The notes beneath the pieces were generated by a model that was not told where the DNA came from, searched no databases, and worked only from the letters and a program-made list of their open reading frames with translations. 64,000 nt of DNA. It comes from Moniliophthora roreri. Lineage: Eukaryota > Basidiomycota > Agaricomycetes > Agaricales > Marasmiaceae. The position numbers were made by a program, and so were the translations under genes. Positions 47,226 through 58,233 of the stretch are shown piece by piece. Each line of letters begins with the position of its first letter. Position 1 is the first letter of the stretch. Where the stretch lies: contig LATX02000242.1 of assembly GCA_001466705.2 (NCBI GenBank), positions 62,001 to 126,000 on the forward strand, written 5' to 3'.

Positions 47226-47890
47226 GTCAAAGCAGATGATCTCTTAACAAAGAGTTTTAATATAGTGCAAGTTGAGGAATTGATCTAACAAAGAGCATTG
47301 TGACATCAGAGAGAGCTAAAACACCTCTAAATGAACATATCTATCTGGATACAGATACAAAGAAACATACTATTGATATCTAAAAGATGACACATTCTAG
47401 ATAAGATCAAGAACAGACTATTAAAGGAGGTAGGAACAGGAACAGACTGTTCTGGCCTCAGAAGCTTTGACACCCAGACATTGGCAGCTGTGCAGATACT
47501 GGAAAAGAGAATGTGAAATGGATAGACTCATCTGTCTGTCCAGACCCACCTAGAAAAGAGAAAAATCAAATACATAAGAGTCCAGAACATCTGGAAAACA
47601 GATACCTGTGTGGATACAGTTGGATACTCTAATGGCCAGACTCCATGACACTCAAATATTCCCTCTTTTAGCATCTCTGTCACTCATTTACTATTTTCCT
47701 GAATTATTGGACATCATTTATATTTTCCTATAGATATATTCCTTGAACTGTATATAAGAACAGCTAGGTATTCATATATACCCAAGGAACTCTGCCCTCT
47801 CTGATTGTAATTGCATAATAAGTTTGTTTGGTGTATAGATTGTGTGCCATTCAATGGTTTCTCTTTCTCACTTCAGGCCCTGGAGATTGG
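47226..47890 (+). mobile_element. Decayed copia-like RNase H tail and LTR-like segment
   Basis: 47226-47288 reads VKADDLLTKSFNIVQVEEL followed by a stop. ADxLTK is the usual last motif of Ty1/copia RNase H, found just before the 3' LTR. The following 600 bp have LTR features: a TATA box tatataagaa (47751-47760), pyrimidine-rich sequence and a possible poly(A) signal (cataataagt). LTR borders could not be set, and upstream domains are missing or unreadable. Confidence 0.38.
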
Positions 47891-49425
47891 GTCTGAGTGA
47901 CTCTAGAGAGGTAGAAATCTGATAATGAACTTGCATCATAAGAGACAAAGAGTAACATCTTTAATGCACCTGGCATTTTCTAAGAAATAACTTTACATCA
48001 AGAGTTCCAGTGACTTTTGAAGTGTGGCCTGTGTTGGATCAGATTGTGACACACTTAGAGTCTTAACAAGAGGTGGGCCTGTGTGAAGCTCTTTATAGAA
48101 ACTGGTCTAGGACCTTTTCCAGTATGCTGTGTACTGTAGTTGTCTTAAGGAAGTCTCAAAGTCCATAGGGTCCAATCCACAGTTCTCCACAAAGGCCATC
48201 ATCTTGAGCCCAAAGATAGCCTTATTGTACTTAGTGAGAGATCCAGTAGTGGAATCTGAAACATATCATATCATAGTGAGGGTTTGTACTGCCATTGGGA
48301 AGGGCAGAGAACAACTTCCTGAGGCTAGAAAGAGCAAATGCAAGGGAAGTAAGACTTGGGCTATACTGTCTAAATGGTAGTCCAGGTAATTGAACAATTT
48401 GGAGTGCATGAATCTACTTAAACAGATATATGAGCATATTTCAAATTGCAGAGCAAGCTAGCACCCACTCAGTGCCCAATCATCAACCTTTTGAAATGGA
48501 TGGTACCTGAGAATGCTAAGGAAATGAATGAAGCAACTCCACAACAGTTAGCATTTAGAATGGACACTGGGTGCTGCTATGTGAACTTTGCAAACCAAGC
48601 CTTCTATGAATTCATATTAAGAATGCAGAGCAGGTCAAAGAACAAGGCTAGCAATGCAATGTCTGATGTTTCATGCAAAGGACACCATGACAGTACACTA
48701 CTAGTGGAGTGCAACTGAGTTTCTAGTATCTGAAATGAATGCATTTGAGTGTGCAATTCTCATCTGATATGATCATCCCAGCCATGCTCAGAGAACCTTC
48801 AAGTATGTTACAGCTAGGGCAAGGGGCACCAGACTCAGTGACTAAGGCTCAGTAGGCAGCCACAGAACATGAGTTCTACTTTGACCCACAAGGACTAGGT
48901 ACCCTTTTAAAACAACAAGATTTTGCATAGCTGGAGATGCCAGATATCAAGGATGCTATGGAGGTGGATGGTCAGAGACTGGTACAGTTCTCAGTGACCT
49001 TGGTCAATTTGAAGAGTCAGAGCTTCATTTAGTAGATATGCAGCCTGTATTTTTACAGTGTTCTAATGCCCTGTTTTTCATCTGTACCACCATCAGCTAC
49101 AAGAACATTTTGAATATATAGAAATAGCTTGCCAGGTTGAAGTGCCAGTATATTAACTGATTGAGCATGACTGTTGTGTTCTTCATTCTTTGAAACCCCT
49201 GATGCAGACAAGATAGCCAAGACCACTAGACCATAAGTGAGCAATGAACATAGACAAAAGCCAAATGGACTGACTGGATTATCCTTGTCTACTGAACTCA
49301 TATGATGATCATTCCCTTCACATCTGGAAACTCATCTTCCATGACTCATCCTTCTTTCTAAATCCAGCCCCTCCTCTGTGACACCAGAGTCATTGATAAA
49401 CAGACTAAACCATGCTTGAAAATGC

Positions 49426-49446
49426 AAAAAAAAAAAAAAAAAAAAA
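49426..49446 (+). repeat. Run of 21 A at the right edge of the repeat island
   Basis: An uninterrupted A-tract at exactly the boundary between CpG-poor and CpG-normal DNA. Could be the tail of a LINE/SINE-type retroposon inserted in plus orientation; no ORF for one was found. Confidence 0.7.
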
Positions 49447-49606
49447 TACTGCAGTCAGACAGAGGATGAATTTCGGACACCAGAGATGCACGTGGCAAGA
49501 ATCATGACAAGGATCAGGCACAGCCATCTGCTGTTAACACATGATTTCAATTGCAAGCGCTTCGGCGCTTAGCTCGACAGCGGAATGGGATACTACGTAA
49601 GACCTG

Positions 49607-50275
49607 CTATGAAAACTCTTGGGTGAACGACAAGGTGACATCAGCAATAGTCCTGGACTCTTTCATCGTTTTGTAAGCCTAAACGCCCGAGGCATCAAAT
49701 TGCGAAAGTGAGCCACTGAAAGATGTCTGACCTCGGTTGACTGATGAAACTCCCAAGCCTTCATGTTTCGGTATCTGATAGCGAATGTCAATTTATCGTC
49801 AGACCTACCATACGTGAAACAACTTTCTTCTGCACTCACTCTTCGATGATCGTGAACTTGTTGCTATCCACTCCCAAACCACGCGTAGCACGGAATCTAT
49901 AAGCCGATCGTTGGTATCGCCTTCCCGCAAGTACGATTACGAAGTGTGGATACGCACGTTAACGTATCAGGCTCTTTATCTGGATCGTTGCTGCTTCGAG
50001 AAACAGCCGTTATCAACCGTTGTAACTCGTCAGCTTTGCCCTCTGCGGCTGTCGCCACTACGACCAGAACGAACTTCCCTTGGTAGCCATCTCTATTGAA
50101 ACGAGTCAGAATGAAGTAAGATGGCAGTGGAGATAGCATACGGAAGCGCAGAAACCATGGTGGTTGTCAGCGTGAGAGTTGGGAACTCGGCGGGGATTAG
50201 ATCGGAGATAGGAACGAGTTTGTTTTTGTCGTACAGTCCTGAAGTCATGGTAATGCTTTGACTGTTGGCCGCCAC
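49607..50275 (-). CDS. ABM-domain (antibiotic biosynthesis monooxygenase-like) protein
   Basis: Small dimeric alpha/beta-barrel protein of the PF03992 type. These proteins oxidise quinols or act as non-catalytic detoxification proteins. Exons join across an intron at 50093-50141 and two or three further short introns. Sequence: SALP|DGYQGKFVLVVVATAAEGK, ADELQRLITAVSRSSNDPDK, EPDTLT|FRATRGLGVD, NKFTIIEEY|RNMKAWEFHQSTEAYK, and C-terminus TLSFTQEFS. The EPGTLxYxxxRG, (V/I)EEY and HxxxxAYK pattern of the family is present. Start is either MAANSQ (50275) or MTSGLY (50248), or MVSALP further in; the N-terminal stretch is poorly conserved in this family. About 130 residues. It borders the repeat island on its left. 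Confidence 0.75.
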
Positions 50276-51730
50276 TCAAGGTCATCTTGCGTCAACACAG
50301 ATAACGACGATCAAGGATGGGAAGTAGAGTTGCGAACGATCGTAAAAAATAGATTGCTGACTGCGGAGGAAGAGAGCTTCCACGACGAACTGACGCTGCT
50401 CCAACGTCGTTGTCCCCGATTTCGGTCGGCTCCGCGGAACGTGTTAGACCAGCCTCTGCAGGATATAATCATAGGTCTAGCATGGAAAACATGCAAAGGA
50501 TAAGAATACCAGAAGATTGCAGTGTTCCCAAAGATGTGTACCTTTGTATTCGTGCCTCCCTTGCTCGATATATGGATTATTCAGTAAACGGCACAAAGCC
50601 ATCCGAGCAGTCAGTTTTTCAACTCCCTAGTCTATTATCCGAAGAAACAACACGCCCCGTTCAAGTTCATCTTTGCCCTCATGTTTGCAGTCGCACTGAA
50701 CCCAGGTTGGCCAACCCTTCCACTAGAGTATGTGAAACCCATGAACCATTAGAAGAACCAAGCAGTATATGTATTGACGTGCGATAAGATTTTGATGATG
50801 AACAACTTCTTGCGACAGTAATACCCGATACATAAATGTCCGCGCTTTTCATAATTTGAAAGCATGGGCGCCCGACGTCCGTCCTGCCTAAAAGTCAAAC
50901 AATCAGCGGGCGCCTAATTGATCGGAATGAGACATTTCCTACCCACCGAGATCGGAATCCGAGAAATCAGAAGTTCAACAAGAACCAAAAGGTTCTGATG
51001 CTCCCAATGCAACAGGCAAGCGCCTTCCAGGAGATGAATTTGTAGTCGTGTGTACATAGCACTGGTTAGTACCCTGATCACGCGCGCGACTTGCGTGACC
51101 TTTGCCAGAAAGGTAGATTAAGACTAGCGCAGACTGGCTTTTGTTGGGTCAGTTCTTAAAACTTCCAAGAACATATTTCGATCAGAAGAGCAACCCAATG
51201 ACGCCAAGATTCCCAATATCCAAGGCGACGTTACGAAGGAGATCCCGACGTCTTCCTAGGTCAATGAAGAAAGCCTGCACGCCTAAATCAACCGAAGTTG
51301 AACCGTATATCATCTGACGTCCCTAGATTCAGCACAAACAGGCACCGAAGACTTTGCTGAATACACGACGTTGAAAATTGTACCTCAGGCTTTGTTTGCA
51401 GATCCCTGATGGCATGAACGTCAACTAGGGTCGATGTACACTGGATTCCATCACTGAGACTCACCGTTGAAGCGTGTTCAATCAGTTTTTAGCCTATATA
51501 GGCATACATTCAAACCCATCACCACGACAAGAAGAACAATGCGAATACCGCAGAACACTGCCTCCAGCCAGCAGGCTGCACTTTTGGGAACAAAAGAGGC
51601 AGAAGAAAGGGTTTAAATAACTTGGGATTACCTAACCGCCTATCGTACAAATTTGGGTTGCCGAGGACAATTTGCGACCGTTTCAACTTTGATTCTCCCC
51701 TCTCACCACGATTCCCTCTCGAGCCAAATT
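50276..51730. other. Intergenic, no gene supported
   Basis: About 1.45 kb with normal CpG content. Short open frames (50258-50503, 50410-50787) overlap in different frames and show no motif. Confidence 0.4.
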
Positions 51731-52901
51731 ATGGCGCCTCTGAATCATTTCTTTCTTTTACTATGTCTACCCTCATTAGTCCTATCCCATGACCAGTCGC
51801 GGGCGCTACCTAGATATCCGCACTTTTGGCGTCGGGCGTCATCAAAAAACGTCCCGTCAGAAGGTTACCATAATCCATTGGATAGCGGGGGATCTTTCTT
51901 CACAGTGCGTACCAGGAAATTTATGCTTTTTGAAACAAGAATTCGACCCCTCGTCACAGAAAGTGGACGGGACATTTCCTCCAGGCCAGGTTGAGCCTGT
52001 CAATATGATCATTTCGGCCCACTCAGATGCAGCCGTGCTCGAGGATCGGGAGGATAAAGGTGGACTGAGAAATTACTGGCTGTACGTCCCCGGTGCTTTC
52101 CGTCTCAGATTGAAAGTTTATGATGCTACGGGTTTCTAGGTCGTTGGATTTCGGTGGAGAATGTTTGGGCCAACACTCGGGTTCGGACCAGCAGGTTAAT
52201 CTTGGGGATGGCAATGGCTACAGTGCGTTTCAGTGCTATTCTATTATTATTATTATCTTTCGCTCACTCTCATCTCAGAGAACCAAACTGAAGTCATGCG
52301 TTACAACTACAAGGACCCTCAGCTTGGCACTTGTAAAGAAAGCATCCAGGGAGGAAATCATTTCCGGTATTGGGTTCAGGATGGTTCGCAGGCCAATACG
52401 TGTGTTCATCTCATCATTCAGAAACTGCCTCTTCTGATGTTTCCATCAGTGGTGCTATCTTTATGGCAGTATCGTATGAAAAGCCCATAGCGGGTGTGTA
52501 TTTCCATCTCAGTAGAGTGATCTTCTACTAACAATCTCAAGCAGACAACCACGACATCGTCTCAAACGGTTACAATCTCGCTCGGTACGTCGCAGCAACT
52601 TCGACTCCACAGTCCCTTCCTGACAGTTCGATGAAGGGACTACATCATCGGCAATATTACCGGTTCCGTCATTCCAACGTTGAACCTCACCAACCAATCG
52701 ACATACACCGGCACAACAAGGTCGGGCGGATATGCGTACGAATCACACGTCCAGTATTTGTCAGGCTTACTGCCGAACACAAGCGACAACATCAACCACA
52801 ATTGGTCGGTGATGACGCCAGAATCCAACGCTTGTGACGGCCTTGTGGCATTAATCGAAGTCAGAATTACGGAGCGACCTCCCAATGGCGCAGCCGGGTA
52901 A
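51731..52901 (+). CDS. Secreted protein of mushroom-specific family
   Basis: Signal peptide MAPLNHFFLLLCLPSLVLS, a processed-looking RALPRY stretch, then a mature domain I recognise as a widespread uncharacterised Agaricomycete secreted family. Motifs: EPVNMIISAHSDAAVL, GGLRNYWLSLDFGGECLGQH, GDPQLGTC-like (KDPQLGTCKESIQGGNHFRY), GAIFMAVSYEKP, NGYNLARDYIIGN, YESHVQYLSGLLPNTSDNIN and GLVALIEVRITERP. Multiple Asn-x-Thr/Ser sites suggest N-glycosylation. Seven or so exons join through GT-AG introns (first near 51903-51959), complete to TAA at 52899. Some 300 residues. Function unknown; probable extracellular or cell-wall role. Confidence 0.82.
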
Positions 52902-54464
52902 GAGTGCTGTCTCCACATTCATATACGCGTGCGATGCTGATTATCATAACCCGCTAGCACCAGCGCTAGATTCATTAATCCCCCATCGAGAACGTGGCAA
53001 ATACCTCCTGTGCTCGTTCTGTGCACGGCATTCATACTCTCTTTGGCTTGCTTATAGACTCTCATGGATAGGAAGTCGGGCTCATAGCACTCCCTCATCA
53101 CACCTGGACCTCAATCATTACTATATCGTGCATGCCCGCTGTCGCCGTCTATTTCCTTGACCGGGATATGTGGCACCACTGTTTTTTTCTGACCAAGATC
53201 GCGTTTGACGTGTTTGACGTTCTCCACTGATCGCTCGGTCGCTTTCTGCGTTGCCACTCCAACATATTCAAATGCCCTTGAAATGCCCCCATCATCATAC
53301 GTCATTCGCACGCACACTCTATCACGACCCGTTACGGCCTGGAGCCTTCACCGCTAGCTAATGATTTCAAGTGTCTGTTCCTCTGAACAGTGAATGGATG
53401 ATTGTATACTCAAGGACTCTTTTGACATACCTGCATTATCTGTTACATATTAGTTTATTCGTCTCTGACTAGACTTCACTACGTACTCATAGCCATTTAG
53501 TTTCTCCTTCCTTGCACGAAATAGTTAGTTTTCCTTCAGTAATGGTCGATGTTTCTTTGCTACCTGACATAGTACATTCGAGCAAAGTGTCCTAACCGGC
53601 TGTAACCAGCTATTCGAGCGCTTTCTCACTTCACCTTCGTTGTCCACCGGTTGTTATCGCGATATGATGAGTCGCCAAACACCTGACTGGCTTCGAATGA
53701 TCAACTATAGCTTAGAGCTACCATCTGACCATATCACTGCCCACGTGTGACGTTTGCGGGAACGCTCGTCACATGAAGAGGGCCAACAGGACCAAGTCGG
53801 TAGATACAAAGGATCTCTACTTTGTACAGCTCTCTACGATAATGACTAGTGAGGTACTAGGTCGGAAGCGGTAGGGTACAAGTACGGAGTCGGCGCGTCA
53901 CACCACGCTTGATCTTGCCACGCAATGAGTCTAGTGAGAGATCCCGAGGCCTTCTATAGCTTGGAAATTCCAAATTCCTGGGTATAAAAACAACTCGAGA
54001 CGTGGATTCTACCCACATCGCTTTCCCGATAACATGGCCGCCGTTTCCGTACGCTACATACTCTTGACATTTCCTCACGAAGAGAATCTGACCTGAAATT
54101 ACTCGGACAGCGAATCACTGAAGAACAAGAAATTCATCTTCATCGCCTTTGTCACTGCTTGTAGATGGCAAAGCTGATGAGGTGTAAGAGTTGTTGGCTG
54201 ATCTTCGCAAGTTTTCAAACTCGGATCAAGAGCCAGGGTGTTTGACGTGTGTCTCGTTCTTTTCTTCTCGCTTTCTTGCGACTCGTAGTAGCTAACTGTT
54301 GGTTGACGATTTAGATACCGTACGACGAGAGGGGTTGGAGAAGAGAGGAACAAGTTTACCGTTATTGAAGAGTAAACGATCGCTGTTTCTGGGAAGCTAG
54401 GGAACATTGTTGCTGATGGCTGGATTCAAGATACGCAGACGAAAAGGCGTTCAACTTCCACATG
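52902..54464. other. Intergenic with isolated TATA box and short ORF
   Basis: About 1.56 kb with no gene that I can support. A strong TATA box (tataaaa, 53983-53989) precedes ATG at 54034 in a good context, but the frame closes after 20 codons (54096). It could be a promoter for a broken or unresolved gene. Confidence 0.35.
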
Positions 54465-54990
54465 TCATGCGATCTGAGTCGGATGTTTGGTTTTTTGGAT
54501 AACATGTAGCATGTGCTGACGCCGAGAAACATGATAGAAATTTGTCGCTCTCACGAAATCTGGGAAAATCGCGTCAATGTCGTTCAGCTTCACGGAAGAA
54601 TTCCAGTAGAGAAGGTTGTTGGGTATGGTCCTGGATGGACTATCAAGCGCAAATGTACCATTATAAGTAATACGAATGAGGCTGTTTGAATCGTCACGAC
54701 TTTGGGCTCTGAATTCTACATCGGGTCCCCCGAAGCCCACAGGTGATGAGAGCAGAGTCGGTCCCCGTCACCTAAAGCTTCTCGTTGAACGTGTCGTTTG
54801 GAATCCAGGAGAGCTTCAATGGGTTTCTCTTTCTCAAGCAACACGTGGACGTATCTTCCTAAGTCAATGTGGTGGAAAGCCAGCCTTCGGAACCCCTGGA
54901 GTTTGAGCCCATGATGGCCACAGAAGCTACAGGCTGTCGGAACTCTTGTGGAACTGCGATTAGTTGATCAACATCCTGTACGAGGCATGA
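54465..54990 (-). pseudogene. Possible gene remnant, two overlapping frames
   Basis: Two open minus-strand segments with good codon use lie in different frames. About 54990-54730 reads FRRLAFHHIDLGRYVHVLLE, then EKPIEALLDSKRHVQREALG. 54740-54465 reads GFGGPDVEFRAQSRDDSNS, then FALDSPSRTIPNNLLYWNSS. They look like one protein (possibly F-box/LRR-like) split by a one-base frame change or an intron I failed to place. Low confidence. Confidence 0.25.
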
Positions 54991-55177
54991 CATTTGATGA
55001 CCGCACGATGAAGCCTCTCAAACTACTGTTAAGAGGTTGATCCAATAAGTAATAACTGCAAGCTCGAGTTATGATACAAAGCTACAACATATCTAGATAC
55101 ATGAGACCCAATCTCAGACGTCTAGTGAGCAAAGTTGAGAAAAGGCTTAAAGGTCCAAGAGGAAGAAGACTAACGGT

Positions 55178-55741
55178 TTATACTAGATCGGAGTACATGA
55201 AGATGGCTCCCGGTGTCTGCACCTCCGCCCCCTGGACCTTTGAAAATCCAGCTTTTCCGTACAGTGCGATGGCGTCCTTGTTAACTGGCAAAACCTCCAA
55301 CAGCATTGTCCTTGAACCAGGGTCCCGTTCCTTAATCCAAGCAGCAGCTCCTTCAATCAACCGCTTCCCAAGACCTCTCCGTCTATGTTCGGGATGCACC
55401 CACATGCCCACGATGACGTACACCGAGTCGACTGCTCGTGTCCTCTTCAACTCCGTGGGAATGTATTTGGTGAAATCGATATATTGGGGAGACAGGACTG
55501 TGATCATTCCTGCCCAGTTGCCTTGTGCACCATCAGCGGCAACGATAGTGACTTTGGTGCCTTTAGGCCCGGGGTCCACGCGCGCACGCCATTGATCGTT
55601 TGTGAACTTAGCTTCGTTCTCGTATTTAGAACTGAAGCTTTCAGGGTTGGTTTGGAGCGAAAGAAGACGGAGAGATTTGTAGCTTTGGATGTGGGCTGGG
55701 CTTGGTGGTGCGGGTACTGGGAAGACTTGGTATTGAGACAT
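55178..55741 (-). CDS. GNAT-family N-acetyltransferase, copy 1
   Basis: Intronless 187-residue protein. GNAT acetyltransferases move an acetyl group from acetyl-CoA to an amine. N-terminal helix HIQSYKSLRLLSLQTNPESF; QWRARVD; strand NWAGMITVLSP; the acetyl-CoA pyrophosphate loop in VHPEHRRRGLGKRLIEG (R-x-x-G-x-G); motif B MLLEVLPVNKDAIALYGKAG, FSKV. Pattern is that of fungal small-molecule GNATs. A paralogue lies 1.1 kb upstream on the same strand (57437). Substrate unknown. Confidence 0.88.
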   Translation of the reverse strand: MSQYQVFPVPAPPSPAHIQSYKSLRLLSLQTNPESFSSKYENEAKFTNDQWRARVDPGPKGTKVTIVAADGAQGNWAGMITVLSPQYIDFTKYIPTELKRTRAVDSVYVIVGMWVHPEHRRRGLGKRLIEGAAAWIKERDPGSRTMLLEVLPVNKDAIALYGKAGFSKVQGAEVQTPGAIFMYSDLV

Positions 55742-56855
55742 GATGGGTTTGTTCGTGACGAGGTCCTTTGATTCTAGTCATGCTTTATACCGTTGATTTT
55801 GACACTGAGCAGCATGACTTGCTTCGGCGAATGATTCGGTTATAGGGTGGGGCGCGGGAGGACCGCGGCATACAGTTTTTGAGCCCGTACTCATCCCCGT
55901 ATGTACCCTTCACCGCACCAGCCATGGCAAGGTCTATACTATTGGGCATACGCGTTTGATTGGGTGATACTGGATAAGATTCTTTTGGCAAGAAACACGA
56001 AGACTTTCCTGTTCAAAGGGTTTACAATATCAGCACTGTACCCCGCAATAAACCTTCAATTTACTTGACTTGGACAACATGGTGTACCCTAGAACTGTGC
56101 CCCACCCTGTTGAATAACTGATTGAAGAGTTCCTGAATTATCGATCTGTAGGCGAAATGGTTGAGAATTAATTTTTGTCAAGTTTCTTCCAGACTTACAA
56201 TTGTCCATTGCTGTCCATAAGACCCCACATGTCTGTCCTTCCGCCGATTTTGATGACACTGATGGGAAAGAGGGTGCATTTTGCATTCTTGAATGCTGTA
56301 GGACGCTGCTTGCTTCCCACGGCCTGCCGCTCTACATTACCCTCTTTCGTGTCACAACTTGGAAGCGTTGTGGAAACGTTCTCTGTCCGCTGAGCACGCC
56401 CATGGACTCCATTGAGATGCCGTATTGGTCTGTCACAACTTGAAGGTGGTTGGAGCTATATGGAGAGGGGGCTCTACGGTGGGCACCATTTCATCATTTT
56501 TTGACGGTTGAGGACTGACCAGTGGCCAGGGAGTTGGAGCAGCAGATTATATTCTCGAGTTCTTGGGCATTGATGATAAGTCCTGCGAGGTCATTATCGA
56601 ACGAGCCTATTTTACGCGTGTCACAGCCGCACTAGCCTTCACCAGGATTACCAGGATCACCAGGATCTTGAACTTTGGACTCGTCCACGAGCCTATACGC
56701 GAGCCTTAGGTGCGTGGGGTTGCTGATATACTTTGCCCGTGTGCTCAAGGATATTCAGTGGGGTTCATGTCATCTTTTTCGGTGTATGAGTGGAAAGTGA
56801 TCGATGGTAAAGGAGGGTGGAAGCTTTCTACTTGGACAACAACATAGAGCTACTG
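55742..56855. other. Intergenic between the two GNAT genes
   Basis: About 1.1 kb. A plus-strand frame 56201-56443 (HVCPSADFDDTDGKEG, YITLFRVTTWKRC) is open but has no start context or partner exons; it could be a gene relic. Confidence 0.35.
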
Positions 56856-57437
56856 CTAGACATTAAGATACATCAATACGCAATTTTCATCATTTATCGC
56901 CTCGACTGCACGAAATCCCAATTTCGTGTAAAACACGAGAGCACCGACGCTCGCCTTCAAAACTTTCAAAACCAGTTTTCTCTGTCCATCACCACCGCCA
57001 TTGCCACCGCCACCGCCACCGCCATCCCATTCCCGAACCCATGATATTGCACCTTCAATCAAAAGTCTCCCAACACCTCTTCCCCAGTGCCCAGGATGAA
57101 TGCACACGCTAACGACGACAAACGACCTGCTGCCCAACATTTCCGCGGAAGTATATTCCGAGAGGTTGGAAGATTCGGGGGATAGAAGTGATAGCATTCC
57201 AGCCCATTCACCGTTAGCGTCGACTTTGGCAGCGGCAATGGTGACTTTGTGTGGGATATCTAGTCGTTCGCGCCATTGTTCGTCCGTCAGAAGCCGTTCT
57301 CGATTGTATTGGGAGACGAAGCTCCCTGGATTGATCCGGAGAACGAGGAGACGGAGTGATTTGTATCTTTGGATGTGCGCATCACTTGCGGGTGATAGTA
57401 TTGAAAAGAGTTGATAACTTGGGTCTGGAGTATACAT
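56856..57437 (-). CDS. GNAT-family N-acetyltransferase, copy 2
   Basis: Start set at MYTPDPSYQLFSIL (57437) by alignment with the first copy; an in-frame Met at 57539 would add 34 residues of uncertain value. Motifs: HIQRYKSLRLLVLRINPGSF, EQWRERLD, GEWAGMLSLLSPESS, IHPGHWGRGVGRLLIEG (R-x-x-G-x-G intact) and VLKVLKASVGALVFYTKLG, FRAVEA. A polyglycine insert (seven Gly, Asn, three Gly; GGT/GGC microsatellite at about 56998-57030) lies between motif A and motif B, absent from the other copy. Single exon, 193 residues. Confidence 0.85.
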   Translation of the reverse strand: MYTPDPSYQLFSILSPASDAHIQRYKSLRLLVLRINPGSFVSQYNRERLLTDEQWRERLDIPHKVTIAAAKVDANGEWAGMLSLLSPESSNLSEYTSAEMLGSRSFVVVSVCIHPGHWGRGVGRLLIEGAISWVREWDGGGGGGGNGGGDGQRKLVLKVLKASVGALVFYTKLGFRAVEAINDENCVLMYLNV

Positions 57438-58233
57438 GGTTGAGTTACAGCAGGTTACAGCTTGCATCGAATTCATAGAACTCGGTTGACGGTATGTATT
57501 TGATATATGGGTTCCATGTTCCGTTGATTCGGCTGACATTTCCTATCTATTAGGCACTAGAAAATAGAGTCTAGGCGTATATGCCTGCCGTCTACCTCAA
57601 ACTAGGGCACGAGGTGAGTAATGTTTGCCATACAGAGTATCGTATGTCGGCTGTGCGCTTATGCTAATAACTTGTATTTTGTACTGCTATCTATAAGCAA
57701 GCGCCGCCACCACGTTCAACAGTAACTCCCCGATCCTTTCCCAACGCCCTTCCTTGCCTCACCACAAAAAAAAGATCCCCATGACCTGTGACTCACATCT
57801 TGCATTCAAGCTCTTACTCACACCGAACAGTTGACCTACAGGAACTCCAATCACAAAACTCCACTGCCGCTTCCATTCACAGTGTCATTCCGTTTTGAGC
57901 TTTCCCATTTCCATCGATAGTTCTTCTCTCAGGCGATTGCGAATTTGCGGCTTACTAGAATCAACATTCCGCATCTTCCTTCAATTCACGACGGCTGGAA
58001 GGGTTCTCGTAAGCCCTGGATCGCGCTTTCTCGGAAGGCCCAGGTGTACAATATACTTAGTACCCATCGCCGGACAGCCATAACGCCGCTGGCGTCATCA
58101 AAAGTCATATTTGGCATCTGCATCTAGCATGAAAGAGGTGCGTCATTCCGCGTCACTGTACTCTCCCAGACTGTCCTTTGAGGGATATAAAGACACTGAT
58201 GCTTCATTGAAAGTAGGCATTCACTTGGTAAAC
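57438..58233. promoter_or_regulatory. Upstream region of the Gly/Ser/Tyr-rich protein gene
   Basis: About 800 bp with pyrimidine-rich stretches. Short open frames at 57895-58127 are unsupported. Confidence 0.35.

Larger units (their letters stand above)
39700..49446. repeat. CpG-depleted repeat island
   Basis: From about 39.7 kb the dinucleotide CG almost vanishes and TG/CA become common, up to the A-run at 49426-49446. Immediately right of it (49470 on) CG is frequent again, as in the flanking genes. This is the footprint expected from deamination of methylated cytosine in silenced repeats. No intact gene was found inside. Components I could resolve are listed separately. The remainder (about 40.5-41.36, 43.22-43.8, 46.13-47.2 and 47.9-49.4 kb) is decayed sequence of unknown origin. 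Confidence 0.8.

Noticed and set aside
48129..48718. Two adjacent open frames (48129-48380 and 48446-48718)
   Set aside because: No family motif, no start context, and they lie in the decayed repeat island; not enough for a gene or transposase call.
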